Origin: Nocardioides silvaticus
GTDB taxonomy: Bacteria; Actinomycetota; Actinomycetes; Propionibacteriales; Nocardioidaceae
DNA length: 64,000 nucleotides
Direction of reading: 5' to 3'
NCBI RefSeq assembly: GCF_003160695.1
Contig: NZ_QGDD01000010.1
Span: 62,001-126,000 of the forward strand
The position numbers were made by a program, and so were the translations under genes. Shown here one piece after another: positions 49,054 to 58,141 of the stretch (its first letter is position 1; each line of letters opens with the position of its first letter). Under the pieces are notes generated by a model. That model saw only the letters and a list, made by a program, of their open reading frames with translations, was not told where the DNA came from and searched no databases.

Positions 49054-49389
49054 ATGACCGAGCTGATCTCCCGCGCCGAACTCCAGCAGCTGATCGAGGA
49101 CCAGGCAGTGGTCGTCGTCGACGCGCTGCCGCGCGCCTACTACGACCGCGACCACCTTCCCGGCGCCATCAACCTCGTCGAGTCCGACGTGGACGCCCTC
49201 GCCGGGGAGCTGCTCCCGGACAAGGACGCGGCGATCGTCACCTACTGCTCGAACGCGGCCTGCGGCAACAGCCAGGCAGTGGCCAACCGGCTCGAGCGCC
49301 TCGGCTACACGAACGTCCGCAAGTACCGCGACGGCATCCAGGACTGGGTCGAGGCGGGCAACCCCACCGAGCGCACCCACGCGGCCTGA
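49054..49389 (+). CDS. Single-domain rhodanese-like protein
   Basis: 111 residues. The catalytic loop is YCSNAACGNS with the Cys that carries persulfide sulfur; DHLPGAINL and RKYRDGIQDW are family features. GAAAGGA is upstream of the ATG. First gene of a co-directional run with YceI, CPBP and SnoaL genes, under the MarR operators. Sulfur transfer or detoxification is likely. Confidence 0.88.
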   Translation: MTELISRAELQQLIEDQAVVVVDALPRAYYDRDHLPGAINLVESDVDALAGELLPDKDAAIVTYCSNAACGNSQAVANRLERLGYTNVRKYRDGIQDWVEAGNPTERTHAA

Positions 49390-49442
49390 CCGCACCCACC
49401 ACCCAACAACCAACTCACCAACCCCACCAAGGAGAAACCGCA

Positions 49443-50021
49443 ATGACCACCACCACCGCCCCCACCCGCACCGTCGACGGAGCCCTCCTCCCCGCTGCCG
49501 GCGCCTGGGAGATCGACCCCGGCCACACCGACCTCGCCTTCACCGGCCGCCACTTCATGGTGACCAAGGTGCGCGGCCGGTTCACCGGCGTGACCGGCGT
49601 CGTCGAGATCGCCGAGGACCTGCGCGACTCGCGCGTGGACGTCACCATCGACATGGCGAGCGTCGAGTCCGGCAACGAGACCCGCGACGAGCACCTGCGC
49701 TCGGCCGAGCTCTTCGACGTCGCGATTTATCCGACCGCCACCTTCCGCAGCGCCGAGGTGGAGTGGCGCGGCACCCGCGGCACCGTCCACGGCGACCTCA
49801 CCATTCACGGCGTCACCAAGCGCGTCCCGCTCGAGGTCGAGTTCGAGGGCTACGTGCGCGACCCGTGGGGCGGCGACCGCGCCATCTTCAGCGCCCGCAC
49901 CAAGGTCAACCGCGAGGACTTCGGCGTGACGTGGAACGTCGCGCTCGAGGCCGGCGGCGTCCTGGTGTCCAAGGAGATCCAGATCGAGATCAACCTCGAG
50001 ACGGTCCTCAACAACGCATGA
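49443..50021 (+). CDS. YceI-family protein
   Basis: 192 residues, a lipocalin-like barrel that binds isoprenoid quinones or other lipids in relatives. DPGHTDLAFTGRHFMVTKVR, HLRSAELFDVAIYPTATF and DLTIHGVTKRVPLEVEFEG are the conserved blocks. No signal peptide, so cytosolic. AAGGAG is 8 nt upstream. Adjacent to rhodanese, suggesting a stress-response pair under MarR. Confidence 0.9.
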   Translation: MTTTTAPTRTVDGALLPAAGAWEIDPGHTDLAFTGRHFMVTKVRGRFTGVTGVVEIAEDLRDSRVDVTIDMASVESGNETRDEHLRSAELFDVAIYPTATFRSAEVEWRGTRGTVHGDLTIHGVTKRVPLEVEFEGYVRDPWGGDRAIFSARTKVNREDFGVTWNVALEAGGVLVSKEIQIEINLETVLNNA

Positions 50022-50086
50022 CCCCATCCAGTGACGAGCGGCGCGGCCGAGCAACGGTCGCGCCGCTCGTCCCCGAAAGGAAGCCG

Positions 50087-50872
50087 ATGCCCACGTCGCC
50101 CGCCACCGCTGCGCGCACGAACCCGCGCGCCGCCGTACCCACACGACCCCTCCTCGCCTTCGCCGCCATCGCGGTCCCAACGGGGTGGGTGCTCCTCAGC
50201 ACCGCCCAGCTGCTCGACGCCCCGGCGGACCCGTTCGTGCTGCTCACCCTGCTGCTCGGGTTGGTGCTGCCTGCTGTCGTGCTCCTCCGTCGCGATCCGC
50301 GTACGACGCTGCGCGCGACCTTGCGCGACCTCGTCCGGCCGACGCGGCCGGCCTGGTTGATGGCGCCCGCCGCGCTCGGGATCCCCCTCGTGGCCTGGCT
50401 GCTGGCCGCGGCACTCGACGGCACCGACGGCGACGCAACAGCGGCAGTCGGCGCCTTCGCCGGCGCCGCCCTCGGCAGCCTCGTCATCGTCAACCTCTGG
50501 GAGGAGCTGGCGTGGACCGGGTTCTTCCAGCGAGGCGCGATGGCTCGCTGGGGCTACCTCGGCGGCAGCCTGGTCACCGCGGTGCTCTTCGCAGCGATCC
50601 ACCTCCCGCTCGCGTTCGACGGCGCCGACGGGCTCAGGGATGTCCTCGTCGGTGTCGCCGCCCTGCTCGGCGCCGGCGTCGGGATGCGCCTGCTCATCGG
50701 CGCCCTGGACCTGTGGGCCGGCAGCAGCCTGCTGGCGGTCGCGATGCTCCACGCGTCCTTCAACGGGGCCGCGGAGATCATCGAGCCGGACGTCGACTGG
50801 GTACGCTACGCCGTCGTACTCGTCGCGGGCGTCCTCGCCGCCGCCCTCCTCGGCCGGAAGGACCGGGCATGA
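50087..50872 (+). CDS. CPBP-family intramembrane protease
   Basis: 261 residues from ATG 50087 (GAAAGGAAG upstream). ATG 50018, which overlaps the YceI stop, is the alternative start. Six or more hydrophobic helices. The family motifs are WEELAWTGFFQRG (Glu-Glu), FAAIHLP (His) and LHASFNG (His), the metal or catalytic residues of CAAX-prenyl-protease-like ABI proteins. Substrate unknown; roles include prenyl processing and bacteriocin immunity. Confidence 0.85.
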   Translation: MPTSPATAARTNPRAAVPTRPLLAFAAIAVPTGWVLLSTAQLLDAPADPFVLLTLLLGLVLPAVVLLRRDPRTTLRATLRDLVRPTRPAWLMAPAALGIPLVAWLLAAALDGTDGDATAAVGAFAGAALGSLVIVNLWEELAWTGFFQRGAMARWGYLGGSLVTAVLFAAIHLPLAFDGADGLRDVLVGVAALLGAGVGMRLLIGALDLWAGSSLLAVAMLHASFNGAAEIIEPDVDWVRYAVVLVAGVLAAALLGRKDRA

Positions 50873-51312
50873 CGCCGTTCGAGGTCCACCCCGGGGACGT
50901 CCCGACCTGGCCGGGCATCACCGATGCCGGCCGGGTCGTCGCCCGCTTCCTCGCCGAGGTCCGGGTGACGGGTGATGAAGCCGCGGCCCACCGTCTGCTC
51001 GCCGCCGAGGTCCCCGCCCACCAGGTCACCTCGGAGGAGCCGACGACGGTCGTCCGCACCCCGGGGGAGTACGCCGCGCACGTGCGCGACATGTTCGCCA
51101 CCTTCGGCCGCTTCCGCTACGTCGTGGAGGAGGTGCTGGCCGACGGCGACCGCGTCTACGTCCGCTGGCGCCAGGAGGGGCGTGGCCTCACCGAGATCGG
51201 TTCGGCGGTCTACCGCGTCCAGGACGGGCGGATCGCGGAGTACTGGATCCAGCTCGACCGTCTTGGCCTCCTCCGACAACGTGAGGCCGCTGACGGCACC
51301 CTGGCAGAGTGA
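50869..51312 (+). CDS. SnoaL-like (ester cyclase) protein
   Basis: 147 residues from ATG 50869, overlapping the CPBP stop (ATGA). NTF2-like cone fold: VARFLAEVRVTGDEAAAHRL, EYAAHVRDMFATFGRFRYVV and RIAEYWIQLDRLGLL. Catalytic or binding role unknown, probably a small-molecule isomerase or cyclase or simple binder. Confidence 0.8.
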   Translation: MTPFEVHPGDVPTWPGITDAGRVVARFLAEVRVTGDEAAAHRLLAAEVPAHQVTSEEPTTVVRTPGEYAAHVRDMFATFGRFRYVVEEVLADGDRVYVRWRQEGRGLTEIGSAVYRVQDGRIAEYWIQLDRLGLLRQREAADGTLAE

Positions 51313-51316
51313 CCGC

Positions 51317-52264
51317 GTGACAGCGCAGACCACCCGCGACGTGCTGATGGTCGGGCTCGGCACCATCGCCACGACCCACCTCCACGTGCTCGACCAGCGC
51401 GCCGACGTACGCGTCGTCGCCGGCGTCGACCCGCAGCCCTCCGAGCAGCCGTTCCCGGTCTTCGCCTCCGTCGAGGCCGCTCTCGCGGAAGCGCCCGAAC
51501 CCGACCTGGTCGTCGTCGCGACGCCCACCGACACCCACCCCGCGCTCGTCCAGGAGGTGCTGCGGTCCACCGGCGCGCTGGTGCTCTCGGAGAAGCCGCT
51601 GGCCCGCGACCTGGCCACCATCCGGGCGCTCGAGCAGGCGGAGCCGGACCTGGCCGACCGGGTCAAGGTCGCCCACCACTTCGCGTTCTCGCCCGAGATC
51701 GAGTGGGCCCGCAGCGTCGCGGCGGCGCACCCGCAGTGGGGGCCGCCGAGCCACATCCTGTCGGTGTTCAACGACGCCTACGGCGGGTTCTCCGCCGAGC
51801 GCCGCGCCAGCTACGTGTCGACCTGGGTCGACTCCGGCCCCAACCAGCTCAGCCTGCTCGGCGCGTTCGTCGGCGGCTGGCGGCTCCTCGACCACGACGA
51901 CCGCGGCGACCGGTCGGTGACCACGCTCGCGCACGACGGCGGCACGACCGTCCTCACGTCAAACTGGCTGGCCGCCGACAGCAGCAAGCAGACGACCATC
52001 GACTACGCCGGCGGCGCGCGCATCCGGATGGACCACACCTCGATGACGGGCGTGGTCCTCGAGGGTGGCCGCGTCGTCGAGCACCACGGCTACACGGGCA
52101 CGGCCGGCCGCAAGGAGGCGCACTACCTCGGCCTCTACGACGTGCTGCTCCGCGACCCCTCCGACAGCCGGCTCGGCGTGCCGCTGGCGACCGACATCGC
52201 CGCGCTGCTCGAAGCAGGGGAGCTCGCGGCCGCGGCGACAACGATTCGCTGGACGGACGCATAG
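51317..52264 (+). CDS. Gfo/Idh/MocA-family oxidoreductase
   Basis: 315 residues from GTG 51317. Rossmann dinucleotide site LMVGLGTIATTHLHVL, then VVATPTDTH and SEKPLARDL with the Lys of the EKP motif, and HHFAFSPEIEWA. Sugar or inositol oxidation/reduction using NAD(P) is typical; substrate not assignable. It begins 5 nt after the SnoaL gene. Confidence 0.85.
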   Translation: MTAQTTRDVLMVGLGTIATTHLHVLDQRADVRVVAGVDPQPSEQPFPVFASVEAALAEAPEPDLVVVATPTDTHPALVQEVLRSTGALVLSEKPLARDLATIRALEQAEPDLADRVKVAHHFAFSPEIEWARSVAAAHPQWGPPSHILSVFNDAYGGFSAERRASYVSTWVDSGPNQLSLLGAFVGGWRLLDHDDRGDRSVTTLAHDGGTTVLTSNWLAADSSKQTTIDYAGGARIRMDHTSMTGVVLEGGRVVEHHGYTGTAGRKEAHYLGLYDVLLRDPSDSRLGVPLATDIAALLEAGELAAAATTIRWTDA

Positions 52265-52293
52265 GCCGTCGCCGGGCCGGGTACCGGCGGGAC

Positions 52294-52545
52294 ATGACCG
52301 ATTCGAACACACGTACGAACCAGTCCGATGCCGACGTGATCGGCGCCGAAGCTCCCGACCCGACCGGCACCGAGAAGGACCCCGACGACTGGGTCACCGG
52401 CGACGAGCCGATGACCGGCGCCCAACGCTCCTACCTCGACACGCTCGCGCGCGAGGCCGGCGAGACGCTGTCGGCCGACCTCACCAAGGCCGAGGCGTCC
52501 GAGCACATCGAGCGGCTCCAGGCACAGACCGGCCGGGGTGCCTGA
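52294..52545 (+). CDS. DUF3072-type small protein
   Basis: 83 residues. Acidic N-terminus, then DDWVTGDEPMTGAQRSYLDT and LTKAEASEHIERLQ. This matches DUF3072, found in actinobacteria and fused or free in other phyla, function unknown. Confidence 0.75.
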   Translation: MTDSNTRTNQSDADVIGAEAPDPTGTEKDPDDWVTGDEPMTGAQRSYLDTLAREAGETLSADLTKAEASEHIERLQAQTGRGA

Positions 52546-52587
52546 CCGCACTGTGGTTAGGGTCGAAGGCCTCGGGGAGGAGTGTCG

Positions 52588-53949
52588 ATGAGCGAGCAAC
52601 CAGGTCCGTTCGGCGTACGACGTGCCGGCGTGCTCCTGCACGTCACCTCGCTGCCGTCCGGTGACCTCGGCGACGACGCGTTCGGGTTCGTCGACTTCCT
52701 GGCCGACGCCGGGTGCTCGGTGTGGCAGGTGCTGCCGCTCGTGCCCACGCACGAGGAGGACCGCTCGCCGTACAACTCACTCTCCTCGATGGCCGGCAAC
52801 CCCGAGCTGATCAGCGACGCCCGGCGCGAGCAGCCCGACAACGCCACGCTGGCGGACTGGTGCGCGCAGCACAGGGACTGGCTCGAGCCGTACGTCGAGT
52901 TCGTCGCGCTACGGGAGCTCCAGGGCGGCACGAAGTGGTGGACCTGGGAGCCCGGCCTCCGCGACCGCGACCCCAACGCCGTGACGCGGGCGCTCGCACC
53001 GGTCGTCGACCGGGTGGTGGAGCTCAAGCGCGAGCAGTGGCAGTTCGCCCGCCAGTGGCAACGACTGCGCGAGCACGCGGCCGAGAAGGGCGTGCTGTTC
53101 TTCGGCGACCTGCCGATCTTCGTGTCCCTCGACAGCGCTGATGTGTGGGCGCACCGCGAGCTGTTCCTCCTCGACGAGCGCGGACAGCCGATCACAGTCA
53201 CCGGGTGCCCTCCCGACTACTTCGCCGAGGACGGGCAGCGCTGGAACAACCCGCACTACGACTGGGACGCGATGGCGGCCGACGGCTACGACTGGTGGCG
53301 GCGGCGGATCGCCCGCCAGCGCGAGCTCTTCGACCTGGTGCGGATCGACCACTTCCGCGGCTTCGAGGCCGCCTGGCACATCCCGGCCGACGCGCCCACC
53401 GCGCGCGACGGGAAGTGGGTCGAGGCGCCCGGTGCCGAGGTGCTCGCTGCGCTGATCGACGAGGCCGGCACCGGGACCCTGGTCGCCGAGGACCTCGGTG
53501 TCATCACGCCCGAGGTCGACGCGCTGCGCACCAGCTTCCGGCTGCCCGGGATGAAGGTGCTGCAGTTCGCCTTCGACGGCGCGCTCGACAACCCCTACCT
53601 GCCGGTCAACCACGACGAGCTCAGCGTCGTCTACACCGGCACCCACGACAACGACACGACCGTCGGCTGGTGGGCGAGCATCGACGAGCGCACCCGCACG
53701 CAGGCGGCCTCCCACCTGATCGACCCGGACGAGGAGATGCCCGGAGCGCTGGTGCGGCTGGCGATGCAGTCGACCGCGCGGCTCGCCGTCGTACCCGCCC
53801 AGGACCTGCTCGCCCTCGGCAGCGAGAGCCGGATGAACACGCCCGGCACCGAGACCGGCAACTGGTCGTGGCAGGCGCCGCCCGACGCTTTCGACGAGGA
53901 GCTGGCGGCGCGGCTGCGTGCGGTCGTGGGGGAGGCCGGGCGGCAGTGA
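52588..53949 (+). CDS. malQ: 4-alpha-glucanotransferase (amylomaltase), short form
   Basis: 453 residues from ATG 52588 (GGGGAGGA upstream with good spacing; GTG 52582 is too close). GH77 disproportionating enzyme moving 1,4-glucan units. Catalytic segments: nucleophile Asp in VRIDHFRGFEAAW, acid/base Glu in LVAEDLGVITPEV, third Asp in YTGTHDNDT. Also LFFGDLPIFVSLDSADVW. About 50 residues shorter than usual, mostly in the N-terminus and C-terminal tail; the core is complete. Confidence 0.93.
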   Translation: MSEQPGPFGVRRAGVLLHVTSLPSGDLGDDAFGFVDFLADAGCSVWQVLPLVPTHEEDRSPYNSLSSMAGNPELISDARREQPDNATLADWCAQHRDWLEPYVEFVALRELQGGTKWWTWEPGLRDRDPNAVTRALAPVVDRVVELKREQWQFARQWQRLREHAAEKGVLFFGDLPIFVSLDSADVWAHRELFLLDERGQPITVTGCPPDYFAEDGQRWNNPHYDWDAMAADGYDWWRRRIARQRELFDLVRIDHFRGFEAAWHIPADAPTARDGKWVEAPGAEVLAALIDEAGTGTLVAEDLGVITPEVDALRTSFRLPGMKVLQFAFDGALDNPYLPVNHDELSVVYTGTHDNDTTVGWWASIDERTRTQAASHLIDPDEEMPGALVRLAMQSTARLAVVPAQDLLALGSESRMNTPGTETGNWSWQAPPDAFDEELAARLRAVVGEAGRQ

Positions 53950-54417
53950 TCAGCCGTCGTCGTGGTGCAGTCGCCACAGGTGGAGCAGCCGCTCGGTGAC
54001 CGAGGGCGGCGTACGACGCCCCGAGCTGTAGACCTTGCGCCACGGGAACTCCGGCGTCGCCATCTCCAGCTCGGTCACCTCGATCGCCTCGGCGAGCGGC
54101 ACCGCCTCCACCAGCTCGAGGTCCACGACCCGGGTCGCCGCGCCGCGGCGTGACCGCTCGGGGTCCCAGTGCGGCGCGGTCCACGGCGTGCTCCGGATGA
54201 CGCCGCGCGCCACGATGCCGCGTCCGTGCGGGCCCTGGCGGTAGAGGAACGCGGTGTCGCCGGGGTCGATGCCGTTGACGTGCCGGCCGACGCCCCAGGT
54301 CGTCGCCACCGGACCGTTCGCCTCGATCGCGTCGACGACCTCGCGCTCCCACGTCTCCGGGCTCCAGACGTAGTCGTCGTCCGGGCCGGGGTTCCAGGTC
54401 AGGAGGACGGCGTGCAT
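53950..54417 (-). CDS. EVE-like (PUA-fold) domain protein
   Basis: 155 residues from ATG 54417 (MHAVLLTWNPGPDDDYVW). GTG 54453, overlapping the HNH gene stop by 8 nt, is an alternative start. Segments TTWGVGRHVNGIDPGDTAFL and GPHGRGIVARGVI resemble EVE domains, which read modified bases in DNA or RNA and often pair with nucleases. Its stop abuts the malQ stop (convergent). Follows a secreted HNH protein, but EVE is cytosolic, so the link is uncertain. Confidence 0.65.
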   Translation of the reverse strand: MHAVLLTWNPGPDDDYVWSPETWEREVVDAIEANGPVATTWGVGRHVNGIDPGDTAFLYRQGPHGRGIVARGVIRSTPWTAPHWDPERSRRGAATRVVDLELVEAVPLAEAIEVTELEMATPEFPWRKVYSSGRRTPPSVTERLLHLWRLHHDDG

Positions 54418-54445
54418 GGCGGTCCAGTGCCCGCGGCTGTCGCGA

Positions 54446-55156
54446 TCAACCACGGGGACTCCGGCAGTACCCGAGCATGTCCTCGAGGGCCGCGACCTCG
54501 CTCGGGTCGGCCGCGAGGTCGTACTCGTGCTTCACCCGGATCCACCGCCGTGCGTAGGCACACTGGTACTCCTTGCGCGGCCGCCACGCCGCCGCGTCGT
54601 CCGACCCCTTGCTCGCGTTGGTCGGTCCGTCGACGGCGAGCAGCACCTCGAGGTCGTTGGCGAACTCCTTGCGCTCCTCGTCCGTCCACCCCGCTGCACC
54701 CGAGACCCACGCCTCGGCCAGCGGCACGACGTGGTCGATCTGGATCGCCTGCGCCTGCGCAGGATCCTTGAGGTCGTCGAAGGTCAGCGTGCCGCCGGTA
54801 TAGGGGTCGACCCACGACCCGGCGAGCACGTCGTGGTCGCACGCGTCCTGCTGGGTGGTCGTGGTGGATCCGGGGACGGCATCGCGCAGGAGCACGTCGT
54901 CGCGCTGGTTGCACCCGTTGCCGTCGATGTCCGCCCAGGCGTAGCCGAACGCGTCGCGGTCGTAGGTGTCGGGCGGCACCCGCTCCGCGATCCTGAGCTC
55001 GGACAGCAGGCGCTTCGCGTTGGTCGGCGCCGGCGGGGACTGTGCGGTCGGGGTCCCCGCCTCATCTGCGGGGGCGCTGTCAGGACGTTCGGTGCTGCAC
55101 CCGAGGAGCAGGACGGTCGTCGCGAGCGCGATGCCCACACGAAGACCGGTCGTCAC
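54446..55156 (-). CDS. Secreted HNH endonuclease (DUF1524) lipoprotein
   Basis: 236 residues from GTG 55156. Lipoprotein signal with lipobox LLGC. The DUF1524/GmrSD C-terminal-type HNH core is IDHVVPLAEAW, NDLEVLLAVDGPTNASKGSD and RRWIRVKHEY, with His-His-Asn/Asp catalytic residues. Extracellular DNA degradation is likely, as in other secreted DUF1524 lipoproteins. AACATT at -6 relative to GTG may be the -10. Confidence 0.85.
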   Translation of the reverse strand: MTTGLRVGIALATTVLLLGCSTERPDSAPADEAGTPTAQSPPAPTNAKRLLSELRIAERVPPDTYDRDAFGYAWADIDGNGCNQRDDVLLRDAVPGSTTTTQQDACDHDVLAGSWVDPYTGGTLTFDDLKDPAQAQAIQIDHVVPLAEAWVSGAAGWTDEERKEFANDLEVLLAVDGPTNASKGSDDAAAWRPRKEYQCAYARRWIRVKHEYDLAADPSEVAALEDMLGYCRSPRG

Positions 55157-55260
55157 GACACGAATGTTGCCGCACGGACGGCCTGTGGATGAGACCCCGC
55201 TTGTCGGAGGTGCGGCTCACGATCGAGCCATGACCGGACGACTCGGAGTGAGGCACCAGG

Positions 55261-55407
55261 GTCGTCGATCCCGATGGCCCGCGCCTGACGGCCTGGGAGC
55301 TGAGCGAAGGGGCGTACGTCGAGGCGGACGTGGTCGGTCCTGGCGAGGAGTGGGCGGCGTCCGCGCCGTTCGAGGTCACCGTGCGGCCGGACTCGTTCGC
55401 CGGCTGA
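55261..55407 (+). pseudogene. Uma2-family endonuclease remnant
   Basis: 49 codons in one frame read VVDPDGPRLTAWELSEGAYV, then GEEWAASAPFEVTVRP and a stop. This is the C-terminal end of a Uma2 (DUF820) PD-(D/E)XK protein. The nuclease core is absent. The surrounding 55157-55480 region otherwise holds no gene. Confidence 0.6.
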
Positions 55408-55480
55408 CCGAAGTGTCGGGGGTGCGGCGCAGAGTGGGCGTGACAGGACTTCACGACTCGGGCCGGCTCAAGGACTTCGG

Positions 55481-55954
55481 ATGGACGCACACTTCGACCC
55501 GGGCGACCGGCGGTTGGTGCTGATCGACATCGAGAACGTCGTCGGCGGGCTGGTGCTGCACGAGCGCGCCGCCGGGCACGCGCGCTGCTCGATCGAGGAA
55601 GCGGTGGGGACGCGCCCGATGGACCAGGTCGTGGTGGCGACCTGCCACAAGGGCTACCCGCACGTCGCGTGGACCTGGCCGAGCGCCCGGCGGCTGGTGC
55701 GGTCGGGGCAGGACGGCGCCGACCTCGAGCTGCTCGACGTCCTCGACGAGGAGGTGGCCGACCACTTCGAGCACGTCGTGCTGGTCTCGGGCGACGGGAT
55801 CTTCACCGACGCCGTCACCGCGCTCGAGCGCAGTGGGGTGCGGGTGACGATCGCCGCCCGGCGCGGGCACCTCAGTGGCCGGCTCCGGCTGGCGGCGTCG
55901 GAGGTGGTCTACCTCAACGGGACCTGGGAGGCGCAGGAGAGGGTGGCGATCTGA
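55481..55954 (+). CDS. NYN-domain (PIN-like) putative RNase
   Basis: 157 residues. PIN/NYN acid residues: LVLIDIENVVGGL, GQDGADLELLDVL and VLVSGDGIFTDAVTALERS, then VRVTIAARRGHLSGRLR. Length is right for the single-domain LabA-like group. Probably a metal-dependent RNase acting on structured RNA. Confidence 0.8.
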   Translation: MDAHFDPGDRRLVLIDIENVVGGLVLHERAAGHARCSIEEAVGTRPMDQVVVATCHKGYPHVAWTWPSARRLVRSGQDGADLELLDVLDEEVADHFEHVVLVSGDGIFTDAVTALERSGVRVTIAARRGHLSGRLRLAASEVVYLNGTWEAQERVAI

Positions 55955-55958
55955 GGTA

Positions 55959-56160
55959 GGGGTCTCGATACGTCCTCGCGCAGGGCGCTCGGACTACTCG
56001 ACCACCGGAGGGGTCACCTTGACCACCGGAGGGGTCTCGATACGTCCTCGCGCAGGGCGCTCGGACTACTCGACCACCGGAGGGGTCTCGATACGTCCTC
56101 GCGCAGAGCGCTCGGACTACTCGACCACCGGAGGGGTCACCTCGACCACCGGAGGGGTCG
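55959..56160. repeat. Tandem GGGGTCTCGATACGTCCTCG repeats
   Basis: Units of ~53 bp start near 55959, 56031 and 56082 (GGGGTCTCGATACGTCCTCG ... GGACTACTCGACCACCGGAG). Short CACCTTGACCACCGGAGG pieces lie between and after them. They fill the 207-bp gap between the convergent NYN and M1 peptidase genes. Confidence 0.9.
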
Positions 56161-56161
56161 G

Positions 56162-57940
56162 CTACCCGAGGATCTTGTCCAGGGTGAGCTGCGCGACCGG
56201 GTGGTAGCCGGGGCGGGCACGGGCGTAGACCTCGCGCGCCCGCCCGAGCCCGCGGTCGGTCGCGGCGAGCTTGAGGTAGACCTTCTTGATGTAGAGCGCC
56301 CGGCCGTGGCGGGTGAGGAAGTCGGCCATGGCGGCGTCGACATCGGGGCGTTCGAAGAGGTAGCCGGCGTCGATGACCTTCTCCAGCCACGCGGTCGCGT
56401 TCTCGATGTTGCCGCTGCGGCTCAGGCCGAACGTGGCGTCGGCGTCGTCGAACCGCTCGAACGGCAGGTCGTCGGGAAGCGCGCGGATGAAGTGCACCCA
56501 CTGCTGGGAGACCCAGTCGCCGGTCGCGAGCTCGGCAGCAGGGCGGCCGGAGAGGAACGCGGTCACCTCGGCGTCCACCCGGTCGAAGGCGTCGGAGGTG
56601 AAGTGCGGCTCGTTGTCCGGCACGCCCGGCCCGCGCACCCAGGCATCGACCTGCAGGTCCTCATCCGTGATGCCGGCCGGCTCCAGCAGCTCGGCACGCA
56701 GGTAGGAGAGGAAGGTCTCGGTGTCCATCGACTCGAAGGCGAACCGCTCGAAGTAGCCGCGCAGGAACGCGTCGAACCTCTCCCGCCCCACGGCGGCTTC
56801 GATGGTGCGGAGGAACAGCGACCCCTTCTCGTAGGGGATCTTCGACGGGCCCTCGTCGGGGTCGGTGAGGTCGAGCTCCAGCCAGGTGTCGCGCGGCTTC
56901 TCGACCGCGAGCCAGTGCTCGAGCTCCTGGCGTCCGAGCCGCAGGATCATGGCGGCGTAGTCGGCGCCGAACAGCTCCTCGTCGATCCGCGTCTCGAAGT
57001 AGACGGTGAAGCCCTCATTGAGCCAGATGTCGTTCCACGTCGAGTTCGTGACCAGGTTGCCCGACCACGAGTGCGCGAGCTCGTGCGCGACCACGGTCAC
57101 CAGCGACCGGTCGCCCGCGAGCAGGGTCGGCGTCGCGAAGGTGAGCCGCGGGTTCTCCATGCCGCCGTACGGGAAGCTCGGCGGCAGCACCAGAAGGTCG
57201 TAACGGCCCCAGCGGTAGGGCCCGTAGAGTCGCTCGGCGGCTTCCATCATCTTCTCGGTGTCGGCGAACTCCCACGCCGCCGCGTCGACCACCGACGGCT
57301 CGGCGTAGACGCCGGCGCGCTCGCCGAGGGCCCGGAACTCGAGGTCACCGACGGCGAGGGCGACGAGGTAGGCCGGCACCCGCGTGTCCATCGCGAACCG
57401 GTAGACCCCGTCGTGGGCGCGCTCGGTCGGGTTGGTCGCGCTCATCACGGCCAGCAGGTCGGACGGCACTCGCAGGACGGCGTCGTACGACGCGCGCACG
57501 CCCGGGCTGTCCTGGCAGGGGATCCAGCTCCGCCCGAGGATCGGCTGGTTCTGGGTGAAGAGGAACTGCTTGCCCGACGCGGTCTGCTCCGGCTCCAGCC
57601 ACTGCAGCGCCCGCGCGTCGTCGGTCGTGGCGTAGTGGACGACGACCCGGCTGACCGATCCCACCTCGATGGTGAGCGGCTGCCCGAGGATCGGGTCGTG
57701 CTCGCCGAGCTCCCACCGCAGGTCGCTGCCGTGCCCGTCGGTGACCGCCGAGATCGCGAGCTGCCAGGTGTCGAGGACGAGCGTGCCCGCGTCCGGGGAG
57801 CTGACGTCGAGGTCGAGGGTGGCCCGTCCCGCCAGCCGGCGCGCATCGAAGTCGGCGGTCAGGTCGAGCGAGAGATGCCGGACCGCGATCTCGTTGGGCC
57901 GGGCGAACGAGTGCGGGTCGGGGGCGAACGAACGAGCCAT
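56162..57940 (-). CDS. M1-family metallopeptidase, leukotriene A4 hydrolase/ColAP type
   Basis: 592 residues from ATG 57940 (MARSFAPDP). Zinc aminopeptidase: GGMEN exopeptidase motif in FPYGGMENPRL, HELAHSW with the zinc His pair and Glu, and NEGFTVYFE with the third zinc ligand. The C-terminal leukotriene-A4-hydrolase-type helical domain (DADATFGLSRSGNIENATAW) is present. Cytosolic; removes N-terminal residues. Not the larger PepN of the E. coli type. Confidence 0.92.
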   Translation of the reverse strand: MARSFAPDPHSFARPNEIAVRHLSLDLTADFDARRLAGRATLDLDVSSPDAGTLVLDTWQLAISAVTDGHGSDLRWELGEHDPILGQPLTIEVGSVSRVVVHYATTDDARALQWLEPEQTASGKQFLFTQNQPILGRSWIPCQDSPGVRASYDAVLRVPSDLLAVMSATNPTERAHDGVYRFAMDTRVPAYLVALAVGDLEFRALGERAGVYAEPSVVDAAAWEFADTEKMMEAAERLYGPYRWGRYDLLVLPPSFPYGGMENPRLTFATPTLLAGDRSLVTVVAHELAHSWSGNLVTNSTWNDIWLNEGFTVYFETRIDEELFGADYAAMILRLGRQELEHWLAVEKPRDTWLELDLTDPDEGPSKIPYEKGSLFLRTIEAAVGRERFDAFLRGYFERFAFESMDTETFLSYLRAELLEPAGITDEDLQVDAWVRGPGVPDNEPHFTSDAFDRVDAEVTAFLSGRPAAELATGDWVSQQWVHFIRALPDDLPFERFDDADATFGLSRSGNIENATAWLEKVIDAGYLFERPDVDAAMADFLTRHGRALYIKKVYLKLAATDRGLGRAREVYARARPGYHPVAQLTLDKILG

Positions 57941-58141
57941 GCCGTCACGGTAGTGGCCGCCCCCACGAGTCACTCCGCCGCGTCCCGAGCGCTTGTTCTC
58001 CTACGCACCCCACGCCTGCTCGCCTCAGCAGTCCCAGCAGCCCCAGCGGTTTCCGGGAATCCCGGACGTGGCCCCGTCGGCTGCCTACGCTCGTCGTGGG
58101 AGAGGGAACTGTCGGACTCGGCCGGCTTGAGGGGGCACTGC

